Below are positions 22,760 to 32,212 of a stretch of DNA of 64,000 nt, piece after piece. Below the pieces are notes generated by a model. That model did no database searches. It had not been told where the DNA came from and was given only the letters and a program-made list of their open reading frames with translations. The first letter of the stretch is position 1. Every line of letters starts with the position of its first letter. The stretch is from assembly GCA_920105625.2 (NCBI GenBank), contig OV050030.1, positions 27,246,516 through 27,310,515 of the forward strand. The letters are read 5' to 3'. The DNA is from Clusia tigrina. Taxonomy: Eukaryota > Arthropoda > Insecta > Diptera > Clusiidae. Made by a program: the position numbers and the translations under genes.

Positions 22760-22862
22760 TTTTTGGAGGAATAATATTTTGAGTCGAAGTCCTGGCTAGT
22801 ACTCATTCCCCCAACCTCTTGCAGACATAATTAAAAACGGTTCAAGGTAGAGAAAGAATAAT
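22760..22862 (+). mobile_element. SINE family 1, 3' part
   Basis: GAGTCGAAGTCCTGGCTAGT followed by ACTCATTCCCCCAAC and GCAGACATAATTAA matches the body and tail of the full SINE at 28053-28265. The tRNA-like head is not recognisable. Confidence 0.75.
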
Positions 22863-22924
22863 ACAATTTAATATATATTACATTAGCGACGATATTTGTA
22901 TATTGCATGAATTCCAGTTTCTTA

Positions 22925-23460
22925 TTACTAGGTTAGGCTAGCTTGCGAAGGCGTGTGCGGATACGGTATCCATACTCGGAGACATCTATGTCCATTGCAT
23001 CTGCCTTCAAAAATGCCAAGCGGAGTCTAACTCGTCCTTACCCTAGATTTCGGTATACATTGGAAGTACCATCCCTAATAACCATTTGGTTATCCAGATG
23101 AAAGTGAGGAGGTCCGATAAGTCCACCTTCATTATCTCTCTCAAACTTGTGAAGAAACGCGACCCCAAATATTGAAGTCGTTTCAACTGTAGCCTTGGAA
23201 ATTCATATAAAAAGTGATGTATCCATTCTATCTCTTCTTCATCATGATAACTCCTGCATAGCCCGCTCGATGGAATACGCCAACGTTGAAGCATTGACGC
23301 GATAACACAATGACCCCCGTAAGCGCCCTTACTGCAGGTTTGTTGAGCCCTAAGATTCGTTCTCTTCATGTCTAACCTAGGCCATAAGGACCGGAAGACT
23401 TCACAGTCGTCACGATTAGTCCAGAAGTTGTGTGTCATTACAAACTAATTAGGTATGTTT
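22925..23460 (-). pseudogene. LINE C-terminal fragment, family alpha
   Basis: The minus-strand frame 23438-23043 carries TNRDDCEVFRSLWPRLDMKR and the Cys/His tail (LCRSYHDEEEIEWIHHFL; FPRLQLKRLQYLGSRFFTSL), ending in VDLSDLLTFI. The fragment at 40043-41050 is the same family. The 3' end (left) reads, on the coding strand, ATCCGCACACGCCTTCGCAA followed by GCTAGCCTAACCTA. A similar end closes 45955-46697. RT and RNase H are absent here. Confidence 0.82.
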
Positions 23461-23584
23461 TTACTACCGAATTACGAAATAACGTCGATTTTACATGTAT
23501 TCAATGTATTTCATTCTTCAGACCTGCTATTCTGCCTGTATCTCATTAATGTGTATATATTATATACTTTACATAATTAAATAC
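23461..23584. other. AT-rich target region of the solo LTR
   Basis: Short AT-rich stretch without features. It ends in the ATAT (23585-23588) that is duplicated on the far side of the solo LTR. Confidence 0.5.
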
Positions 23585-23588
23585 ATAT

Positions 23589-24033
23589 TGTTACGAAATC
23601 AATACGCCATTTGATTGGTTGATGGTTTTAGTGTGAGCGTCGTTTTCAACCCCTAAAAATACACACGCGAGAAGGCATGCGAAGCTGCGTTCGGAAGCTG
23701 GTTGAGGTTCTGGTGTGCAAGAGGTATATAAGCGACTGCACAGTTAACATCGGGATCAGTGAAAAAGTGAAAGTGGCCAAGTGGACATGGTGTGATCAAT
23801 GGGCAGTTGAAGCAGATGTAAGTAAAACAATGTGGTGCAACAACTGATTAACTGAAGCAAACGGTAGCGAAGATGAAGTGTGAAAGGCGAGCAAACTTTT
23901 AAAGCCAATTGTGAGTTGGACAAGTAGAATAAAGCCAATTGTTTTAACTGAAGAGGGAACTGTTTGCTTATTATACAATCCAGTGATACGAATTCTGCTT
24001 TGTAAAAATTGTCAGAAAGGCAATCACGTAACA
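23589..24033 (+). mobile_element. Solo LTR of a gypsy-type retrotransposon (445 bp)
   Basis: It begins TGTTACG and ends CGTAACA, a perfect 7-bp inverted pair with the canonical TG...CA ends of an LTR. ATAT occurs on both sides (23585-23588 and 24034-24037), a 4-bp target duplication as made by gypsy-group integrases, several of which favour ATAT-like sites. Inside are TATATAAG at 23725-23732, a plausible TATA box (U3), and AATAAA at 23928-23933, a plausible poly(A) signal. No primer-binding site or internal region follows, so it is a solo LTR left by recombination between two LTRs. The 23756-24034 open frames are incidental. The strand is set by the TATA and AATAAA order. Confidence 0.88.
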
Positions 24034-24037
24034 ATAT

Positions 24038-24304
24038 ATTCTTCGATTCTATTCTATGACAATCAATTGACTGATTGAATGTGAATGAAACTACTATTCA
24101 TACTGCTTTAGTTCCCCAATCACTTTAAGGAATCGATAGTATAATTTCTATTGGAAGGGAAGAACATTTTAACTGGTTCCCAAGTTTCGATGGATCATTC
24201 TCAATTTTACTTTGCTTCTGAAGAGAAAATAATCTTATTGAAATGTTAATTCGCACAAATTTTATAATTATGATTATTATGTGAATTCTTCTATCGGATC
24301 TACC
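24038..24304. other. Unassigned spacer
   Basis: AT-rich spacer between the solo LTR and the next LINE tail. Nothing recognised. Confidence 0.5.
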
Positions 24305-25110
24305 AGATGAGCGGGTATAGCAGATGAACTGGCGAGAGCAGGCACCGAGCTACATAACATAAGCGCAAATCAAGAGGCAGGTATAGCTATTTGCAAAATG
24401 CAACTAAAAACAGAATACCTTAAGAAGATGAATGTTCGATGTCTAGGAGAGCTGACTTGCAAAATAAATCTGCCCTAAAATCGCATCAAGCAAGTATATG
24501 GAACTGATACTGCCAAATAACTGTTTATCGGATTAATAATAATCATCGTAACCGAATACTGCATTATTGGAACACATGCAGATTAGACTTAGATTCCCTC
24601 AGAACGATTTCTGTAGAAGCTGCGAAAATGACGAGGAAGAAGAAAGTGTGGACCATATATTATGCAAAAGCCCAGCAGTGGCAAAGAGACGCTTCCACTA
24701 TTTATGAGCAGCTGCAAGGAAGGGTGATGGACGTGGGTCTGCATGGCCCTGTGCTGCTGCTCATGTTGCTGTTGCGGTTTTGGGTATTTTACTTGCCAAA
24801 GGGTGTCCTTCAGCCACCTTTCGGAGTTGAAGCAGACTTCAATTTGAAGTTTACTTCTATTTACCAGAGTCAGTAAATGGCTTGTTAACGGGGGTAGTCC
24901 GAAAAGGGACAGAGTTCCTCGTGGTAGCACAAGTGATGTATTTATGGTCAGCCCAGCTAACTAACTAACTAACTATTGGGAACAATTAAGCCCACATCAG
25001 TTCCGAGATTTATAAATGGTCTACGTTTGTTTTAGTTGGGTACGAGGCTGCACAATACATCTCTTAGGTCGCGGTGTTCCTTTAGCCTGTTAAATAATAA
25101 TAATCTATCG
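24305..25110 (+). pseudogene. LINE RNase H end and C-terminal tail, family beta
   Basis: The plus strand reads ADELARAGTELHNISANQEA (end of RNase H, from about 24323), then the Cys/His tail RLRFPQNDFCRSCENDEEEE and SVDHILCKSPAVAKRRFHYL (24585-24704). An unrelated stretch at 24705-24950 interrupts or replaces the following part. The 3' end CATCTCTTAGGTCGCGGTGT then TCCTTTAGCCTGTTAAATAATAATAAT (25058-25102) is nearly the same as the 3' end of the minus-strand element at 50950-58320, which defines family beta. The tail is (TAA)n, not poly(A). Confidence 0.82.
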
Positions 25111-26265
25111 AGCCTACTCAAATATTACAGAAGACACTTAATTGTGATTAACATAAGCCACTGGAAGTTAAGTGGAAGTCTTCGAGAACAATTTAATAAA
25201 TACTGGGAGCACTTTTGGGGTTGAGATTTCTGCAAGTGAAGACAGTTTCTTAGAAAATTGTTATTATATGAAGCTCGTAACCTTTGCGAATTGAGTGACT
25301 GTCGCACCGTAAACTGAATCGCCTTCAAGAATTCACCCTTTCTGCTATTCACATTGGACTCAAAGAAGAGCGTTTGTTCTGAAATTCTTAACGCCACTGA
25401 GCAAAATTTCCCCTCAAGTAATGCACATCCCGTCAGCATGCACAATGGACTCATCAGGTAAACCCATTCGCAGCATAATAAAATTTCATTCAGCGCACCG
25501 TCAGCGCCACGGTATCAGGTAAATTGTCATAAGTCAAACATGAAACTTGAGACTTCTGTCTGACAGTGGATGAGTTATGGTGGAAACCAATTTTACGTTA
25601 CAAACAGGACAAACTCCGGAGATGTGAACAACACATAAACGACTAAAAACAAACAAAAATCCATAAACGTCAAATGAAGAAAAAAAAGGCAAAGAGCCCA
25701 AAGAAGCAGAAAACAAAATAATATTTTGGAGACCCACAACATATGGAAAACCTCAATTCGACGCATTGGGCTGAGGAGATGTGGACCACATGAAGTTAAT
25801 TTATATGGGATGCTTATATGGCACAACACTCCGTGGGGTTTCTAATCAATGAAACTGTGCGCATTAATTACTGAGCAGTGGTGAAAAAGAAAACCAATGA
25901 ACGAAAGAACGAATGAGCGAGCGAACGAACGATCAGTTGGCACTGGGGAGCCCTGTAGATGTGTACATAAAAATGACCGGGAGGAATGTGCGTCTCATGT
26001 CTTATGGCTGGCAAAGGACTGATAAAATTGTGCAGATAAGTGAGAAAGAGGCGAATGCGCCGGCACCACACTCGCCACAAGGAAATGACGTCTGATTGTC
26101 ATCTCTGGACGATGTGAGGCAGTGGTGTGGTTGCGGCTGTGGCCGCGGAGGACAAGCGCAGCCTGCAGTAGGCATAAAAACAATTCATAATTTTCAATAA
26201 AAACAAACAAGCGCCTGCCTCAGTGGACCGTTATGGAGATGAGCGATCACTGGAGAGCAGAGCAG
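25111..26265. other. Unassigned stretch
   Basis: No transposon protein or RNA signature seen. A GAACGAAC/GAGCGAGC-like short repeat lies near 25897-25935. Open frames on both strands overlap and are short. Confidence 0.4.
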
Positions 26266-26372
26266 AGAGCTCAGAGAACAGAGCGAAATATGATCACACG
26301 CGCTATGGAACGACGATCTGCTGGTGTTGGTTCGTGTGCGTCTGTCTATACGTGCCTCCAACCGACCGTCTG
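26266..26372 (+). repeat. Dispersed direct repeat, copy 1
   Basis: A unit of about 107 bp beginning AGAGCTCAGAGAACAGAGCG and ending CCTCCAACCGACCGTC. It recurs 1.27 kb downstream at 27532-27636 with a few substitutions and small indels. Confidence 0.88.
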
Positions 26373-27531
26373 ACGACTGACTGACCCTGTCTCCACATAA
26401 ATTGCCATTAAAAATAAACACAATTCCACAACCACAACCACAACAGCAGCAGCACCAACAACAATAACAAAATCTATATAGTAACTTTTTTTGGAGTCTC
26501 CTGGGCACATACAATATCCATATATGAGAGCATGTTTGTTGTTGCATTTGGTTACCTCAGTGGTTGGTTAGTTGGTTGGCCCACTCCACACGAGAAAAAA
26601 GGAAACCTTTTTAATTTATATTTCGTTAATTTTTATGAAGAGTTGACATTTTAAGAAAAGAGCGGGGTTGGTGGCGTACTCGTCTGCGAGTATCTGCTGT
26701 GCGCTTGCTGGCTGCTTGGCTCGTTGGGGCTTTTAGCATCCAACCGGCAGCGTTTAACGTTTAACACGAAAACAATTTCGAGCTGCTTTTGCGGCCTGGC
26801 CTGCAGCACCTCCTCGCAAAGATCACTTTTTGATAAATCATTTTGTTTCATTTATGTTTTTTTTTTTCGTTCGGTTTTTGTAGTTATCTTTTTTTATGGT
26901 TTTTAGCGTTTATCTTTTTATGTCAAAATTATTTTCCTTTTCTTTTGGAGTTTTTAAATCTTTTATTTAGAATTTGTAGTTAAAACCCGCTTTTGTATGG
27001 TCTCAGCAATTGGAACTGATTTCTGTGCCGATAACGCTCTACAAACTGTGTTCAGTTTGCTGGTTCTTCATAATGTGTTCGCGTACACTTCAATTTTGGC
27101 TCAGTTTGTCATGTTTTGTTAAAACTCTTCTGCGCTTCGTTCTCATAAGTTTCTTAGAATTGCTGTTAACCATGTTCTGTTTAGAAGAACTCGGTAGTAC
27201 TTAAAAAATAGGCAAATATCATAAACTAGTGGCAAAGTACTGACAACACAAAAGACTCTAACAATCGGCATGGAGGTAGTATACAATTTATTCTACTTAA
27301 ATTCATTTATTCCTATATGACATCATAAACAGAGATGAGCTGCAATGGGAGTACTTATAAATAGGTTGCGACCATATAATTCTGTCCATAACTATCTTAT
27401 TTCTGTATATATAAATTATATAATCGAAGTCGAACAAAGCTACTACCATAATTATTATACCAGGTTCTACTTCAAGATTATTTCTTTCACTTGTGGATTC
27501 TTTCTTTCTTTTCAATAGGAATCTAGAAGCT
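26373..27531. other. Unassigned stretch with CAA/CAG and T-rich sequence
   Basis: CAACAACAG-rich sequence at 26425-26470 and T-rich sequence at 26850-26960. No gene recognised. Confidence 0.4.
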
Positions 27532-27636
27532 AGAGCTCAGAGAACCGAGCGAAATATGATCACACGCGCTGTGGAACGCAGATCTGCTGGTGCTAGTTAG
27601 TGTGCGGTTGTCTATACGTGCCTCCAACCGACCGTC
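27532..27636 (+). repeat. Dispersed direct repeat, copy 2
   Basis: Second copy of the 26266-26372 unit: AGAGCTCAGAGAACCGAGCG through GTGCCTCCAACCGACCGTC. Similarity stops sharply at both ends, which suggests a segmental copy or an unrecognised mobile repeat. Confidence 0.88.
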
Positions 27637-27993
27637 TTCGCTGAATGAGGCAGGCCTAACTTAGACAACTTCGAGAGATTTGTCTTGATGGACTTCTTCC
27701 TCTTGTATCATAATTCTTCAGTGCAGCAGCTCCGTCAAAGCAAATACAGGTAGCCAACTGAAAACATACAATGACCTACTTGATTGATTTAAACATATAG
27801 CAAACTTTTAATATGGAGTTTACACAGAATGTGGGTGCACATCCTTTCTCCTATTTAAATTCGACAAACAACGTTGTTCTGTAATTATTAACTTCCAACG
27901 GGAATTCTCGATCTATGTATTATTAATATAATATAATGGAGTAGACAACAAAAAAGGGATGGTCCGACATATCAAAATTTAAAAAGGAACCGG

Positions 27994-27996
<3 letters not shown>

Positions 27997-28034
<38 letters not shown>
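27997..28034. repeat. (TA)n microsatellite
   Basis: About 19 TA units, directly upstream of the inverted repeat and SINE. Confidence 0.97.
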
Positions 28035-28035
<1 letters not shown>

Positions 28036-28036
<1 letters not shown>

Positions 28037-28080
28037 ATGCTTACCACTAGGCCACCCTCTGTGGTCTAGTGGTAAGCATG
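28036..28080. repeat. 20-bp inverted repeat of the SINE head
   Basis: CATGCTTACCACTAGGCCAC (28036-28055) is the reverse complement of GTGGTCTAGTGGTAAGCATG (28061-28080) with one mismatch and a 5-base loop. The right arm is the A-box end of the SINE, so the left arm is an inverted copy of the SINE's first 20 bases. Confidence 0.9.
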
Positions 28081-28261
28081 CTAGACTCACTCCCCGAGGG
28101 TCGCAGGTTCAATTCCTGCCACGGGCTTGGTCTCCAAAATGCTTCTTTCTATAAAATCTTTTTCTCTTCGAGTCGAAAGCCTCTGTAGCTAGTACTCATT
28201 CCCCCAACACCTTGCACTCATAATTAATTATGGTGTAAGGTATAATAATAACAATAATAAT

Positions 28262-28265
<4 letters not shown>
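28053..28265 (+). mobile_element. SINE family 1, full-length tRNA-derived copy
   Basis: A short retroposon, presumably transcribed by RNA polymerase III. The head has a perfect A box TGGTCTAGTGG (28062-28072) and a B box GGTTCAATTCC (28106-28116) 33 bases on, within a T-arm-like GCAGGTTCAATTCCTGC. The body carries TTCGAGTCGAAAGCCTCTGT and the block TAGTACTCATTCCCCCAACA. The tail is ATTAATTATGGTGTAAGGTA followed by TAA repeats. Related copies: 22760-22862, 35653-35845 (minus), 44175-44358 and 50321-50497 (minus). Its length of about 210 bp is usual for a SINE. I do not know a named family for it. Confidence 0.88.

Positions 28266-28331
<66 letters not shown>
28266..28331. repeat. (TA)n microsatellite after the SINE tail
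   Basis: About 32 TA units directly following the SINE's TAA tail. Confidence 0.97.
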
Positions 28332-28333
<2 letters not shown>

Positions 28334-29131
28334 ATGCCTACCTCCCTACCCCTAAAATAAATGGAATCACTTTGCCTTTTAATGATAAAGTTCGCTACCT
28401 AGGACTGATTTTCGACAGGAAGCTCAATTGGAAATTAAATGTAGAGAATAGAGTAAGAAAAGCAGCAATAGCACTCTATTCGTGAAGGAAGACAGTAGGA
28501 CTAAAGTGGGGTTTGGCCCCCCGAATAGTACATTGGTTATACACAGCAGTGGTTAGATTTTGTTGTACGGCATACTAGTATGGTTGCGGGCACTTCATAA
28601 AAGCTATACTATGAAAAAGCTAAACTATGAAAAACTTCGAGCCTATTGAGAAAGCAGCTAGTTTATGTATAAGCAGAGCTCTCAAAACGACTCCCACGGT
28701 AGCAATGAACTAGACCTTTTGCCAATTGATTTGCATGAAAAGCAACTTGGAATCAAATATGCTCTTAGACTCAGGGAACATTTCACTTTTAGCTACAAGT
28801 AGCAGAGGTCATACGACCATAGTATAAAAATTTCCTATCATTCCCGATAGTAGAAATTAGTGTAACTCATTAGAACGCAATTTGAGAAAATTCTTTATCT
28901 CCATATTCCCCTCAAAGGAGGATTGGGATAATGGAATCATGATCAATAGATACGAAATTAGCATATACACTGACGGTTCAAAACTTAATGATCGGTTGGG
29001 TGGAGGTGTATATTCTGAAAAGGTGGGCGTCAGTTTATCCTTCCGCTTGCCGGACCATTGTAGTGCGTTCCAAGAAGTAATAGCAATAAGAGAGGGTATG
29101 CCACATATTAAGAATATTCCTCTATCCACGA

Positions 29132-29280
<149 letters not shown>

Positions 29281-29341
29281 TCCAAGAAGTAATAGCAATA
29301 AGAGAAGGTATGCTACATATAAAGAATATTCCTCTATCCAC

Positions 29342-29517
<176 letters not shown>

Positions 29518-29934
29518 CTAAAATAGCTGGAGGCAGTAAGACAATCGTCGAAAATAGTAGAGCAATGTTATAAAGAATTATCTGAATACTTTAACATAAT
29601 CCTGGTCTGAGTGCCGGACCATAGGGATATTGAGGGCAATTGCAGGGCTGTTGAGCTGGCTAGGGAGGGGACAACATTAACTGTCCTTCCGGATAAAGCT
29701 CGATTACCTATGCATTTAGAAACATGCAAATTGGTAATATATAGATACGCTGTCGATGTGGCAAATGTTAGATGGGGACAGTTATCATCCTGCCTAGCAA
29801 GTCGACAAACTTGTCCGCAATGGAATCGCGTCCGTTCAAAACCGTCCGTTGAACTTTAATAGGCAGGATATTAAATTTGTGACTGGGGTACTGACAGGTC
29901 ACTGTTTGATTGGGAGACATTCAATTAGACCTTT

Positions 29935-30195
29935 TGTATTCATTAAAACTGACTCTATAGTTTTCCAAATCCTCTTCTAGCCGACTATTTTTGGCCATGT
30001 TGAAGAGTCCTCTTGATTTTTTCCTAAAAAGTTCTACCTCTGCGTTCCACCAAACTGGTTTCGCGGCCTAGTCAAAGGACAAGATAGTTCAAAGGATTTT
30101 TTCAGTATTCCCTTCAGACGACCTACAGCCTTGTTAATGTTAGCATACCCTTTGCCGACTTTGACTTTCGTCAAAGTAAGTTTTTGGGTCGCCAG
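29935..30195 (-). pseudogene. Inverted LINE linker fragment inside the LINE tail
   Basis: The complement reads VWWNAEVELFRKKSRGLFNM and then a charged stretch (SRLEEDLENYRVSFNEYKRS). This resembles the linker between endonuclease and RT in RNase H-bearing LINEs (usually a PWWN motif followed by basic residues). It sits in the opposite orientation between the GRHSIR and CSSCQDVEEE parts of the surrounding LINE tail. Confidence 0.68.
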
Positions 30196-30505
30196 TACCC
30201 CACTAATAACTTTTGTAGCAGCTGTCAAGATGTCGAGGAAGAGGAAACAGCGGAACACCTCCTGTATGGGTGCATGGCTCTATACAGAAAAAGGTGCGCC
30301 ACTCTTGGATGTGCATTTCTTGACTGCATTGAGAAGATTTCTCGGATGAAGCTAACGAAACTGGGTACTTTTATCAAATCCATTGGATGGTTTAAGGAGG
30401 ATCCGTAGTTGTAGGGGAAAAAGCTCTAGTGGCCGCAATTTGCCTTGAACAGGCCTAAGTGAGTCTTACGGTAGCCATATAACCTACCTACCTACCTACC
30501 TACCA

Positions 30506-31030
30506 TACCTACTGTGGCCATTCTTGGGCATTTCGAATAGAGCTTAAATGTGCTAACTTAATATGCCATATTTTTCTATTGTATCCCGTAATATTTACAA
30601 GAGTGGATCGATACCTAAAATATACCATTACTCTTGGACTGAGCAGGAGATTAAATTTAAGTTTTATGATGATACATTTTCGGTTCCAGAGATATGACCG
30701 GCTTTTTTTCGTTGACTGGGGGATGGCTTCTTCTATTTTGTACAATCTAAATATTTCTTCTGTATCCAAAACCGAACGTGTTGGGAACATTTATTCTAGC
30801 GAAGATTACTCTCAGATAAATGCCTATTTATTGTAAAAGATGGCGCCGCACAATGAAACATTTGTTTGTTAAATTTAGTGATTAAACCTAATTCCACTCT
30901 GGGCTAGTCTTAGAAATGTGACATCTTCCAAAATATGGTTCCTCGGACATATGGATTACCCCTTTATTTAAATTCAAATCTAAGAGTCCTATTAATAAAT
31001 CCGATGAAACCTTATGAATGTACTATACTA
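30506..31030. other. Unassigned spacer
   Basis: AT-rich sequence; nothing recognised. It runs into the 18-bp minisatellite. Confidence 0.45.
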
Positions 31031-31044
31031 TACCACTGTATTTT

Positions 31045-31440
31045 AATATACCACCTTACTATAATACTATACCACTGTACTATACTATATAACTGTACTA
31101 TACTATTCCACTGTACTATACTATAGCAGTGTACTATATTATACCACAGTACCATACTATACCGCTAAACTATACTATACCACTATACTATACTATACCA
31201 CTGTACTATACTATACCACTGTACTATACTATACCACTGTACTTTACTATACCACTGTACTATACTATAGCAGTGTACTATACTATACCACTATAATATA
31301 CTATACCACTGTACTATACTATACCTCTGTACTATAATATACCACTGTACTATACTATACCACTGTACTATACTATACCAATGTGCTATACTATACCACT
31401 GTACTATACTATAATATACCAATGTTTTATACCATACCAC
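31045..31440. repeat. 18-bp minisatellite
   Basis: Roughly twenty tandem copies of the unit CTGTACTATACTATACCA with point variants (for example CTATAGCAGTGT and CTATAATATACC). Because 18 is divisible by three, it gives hexapeptide-repeat open frames on both strands (YSIVQW-like on minus, YHCTIL-like on plus), which I do not treat as genes. Confidence 0.95.
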
Positions 31441-31570
31441 TAAATTGTAATAAAAAAAAGAGAGCAACTTAACGAAACAAATGAGAGGTAATAATGAGAT
31501 ACAGTAGTTTAGAGTGCGGTGAATTGAGACAGTACACGGACAGAATTTGATCAATGAGATCACCACCTGC

Positions 31571-31680
31571 AGTTAGCGTAGTTGTCTGGATGGACAGAGT
31601 ACATTAGCTGAATGCCCAGGTTCGATTCCTGGGAAGATTCTTAGTTGGTGTTCTGTTGATTTCTGATACATAATAAATAC
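31571..31680 (+). mobile_element. tRNA-related repeat with a perfect B box
   Basis: GGTTCGATTCC at 31619-31629 is an exact RNA polymerase III B box in a 5-bp stem, 7-base loop T-arm (CCAGG...CCTGG, 31616-31632). Upstream, GTAGTTGTCTGGATGGACAG resembles a degenerate A box and D arm. It ends in TACATAATAAATAC. A clear acceptor stem is not seen, so a tRNA-derived SINE relic is likelier than a tRNA gene. It differs from SINE family 1 in body and tail. Confidence 0.6.
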
Positions 31681-31812
31681 TAGGGAAAAAATGCCTTTCA
31701 TCTCTGATGAGGGCAATTGGTGTGTCTGAAGTAGCTATAAGATCTGGCAAAATATTTCAATAATACTCCTTTTGACAATTACTACGGTGGCATAACCACA
31801 CATTTGCATCTA

Positions 31813-32212
31813 AAGGTAGAACCAAAATAGACGAGACGGAACGAGTAAATTCAAGCATATGTGAATCAATGTTAATAACCAAAATGGCCGTAAGTATTTG
31901 AACGAAACTGAACGAATCATTTAGAAATGCCGTTCTATTCCGAAAGAACCGAACGGCAAACGTCTGCTACTCGTCACAACAAGTCCTCGGTTGACGCTCT
32001 TGTTATTTTCACAAACAAAAATATCAAAATTACGGAGTTTGGCTACGATTTAATCGCCGGTGTGAGGGATGAGCTCGCAATTTATGTAGAAAGCCATCCA
32101 TCGATGCGTTTGATAGCGTCACATTGTGGGTTAAATGTTAAAATCGACGTAACGAGCGCAGACGTTCGTCCAATCGCAATCGTTACGTCTCGTCTATTTT
32201 GGTTGTACCTTA
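31813..32212. mobile_element. 400-bp terminal-inverted-repeat element of unknown class
   Basis: The left terminus AAGGTAGAACCAAAATAGAC followed by GAGACGGAACGA (31813-31844) is matched by the complement of 32181-32212 with two mismatches. This gives about 32-bp TIRs. I see no clear target duplication (the flanks are GCATCTA and AACGTGTC), so the superfamily is open. The 99-codon open frame at 31927-32226 lies mostly inside and runs through the right TIR. It has no recognisable domain, so I regard the element as non-autonomous. Confidence 0.75.

Noticed and set aside
28061..28132. Functional tRNA gene at the SINE head
   Set aside because: A and B boxes are present, but there is no convincing 7-bp acceptor stem, and the sequence continues into a body and TAA tail shared by other copies.
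31291..31566. Open frame encoding a YSIVQW-like hexapeptide repeat
   Set aside because: It is a translation of the 18-bp minisatellite; the opposite strand is equally open.
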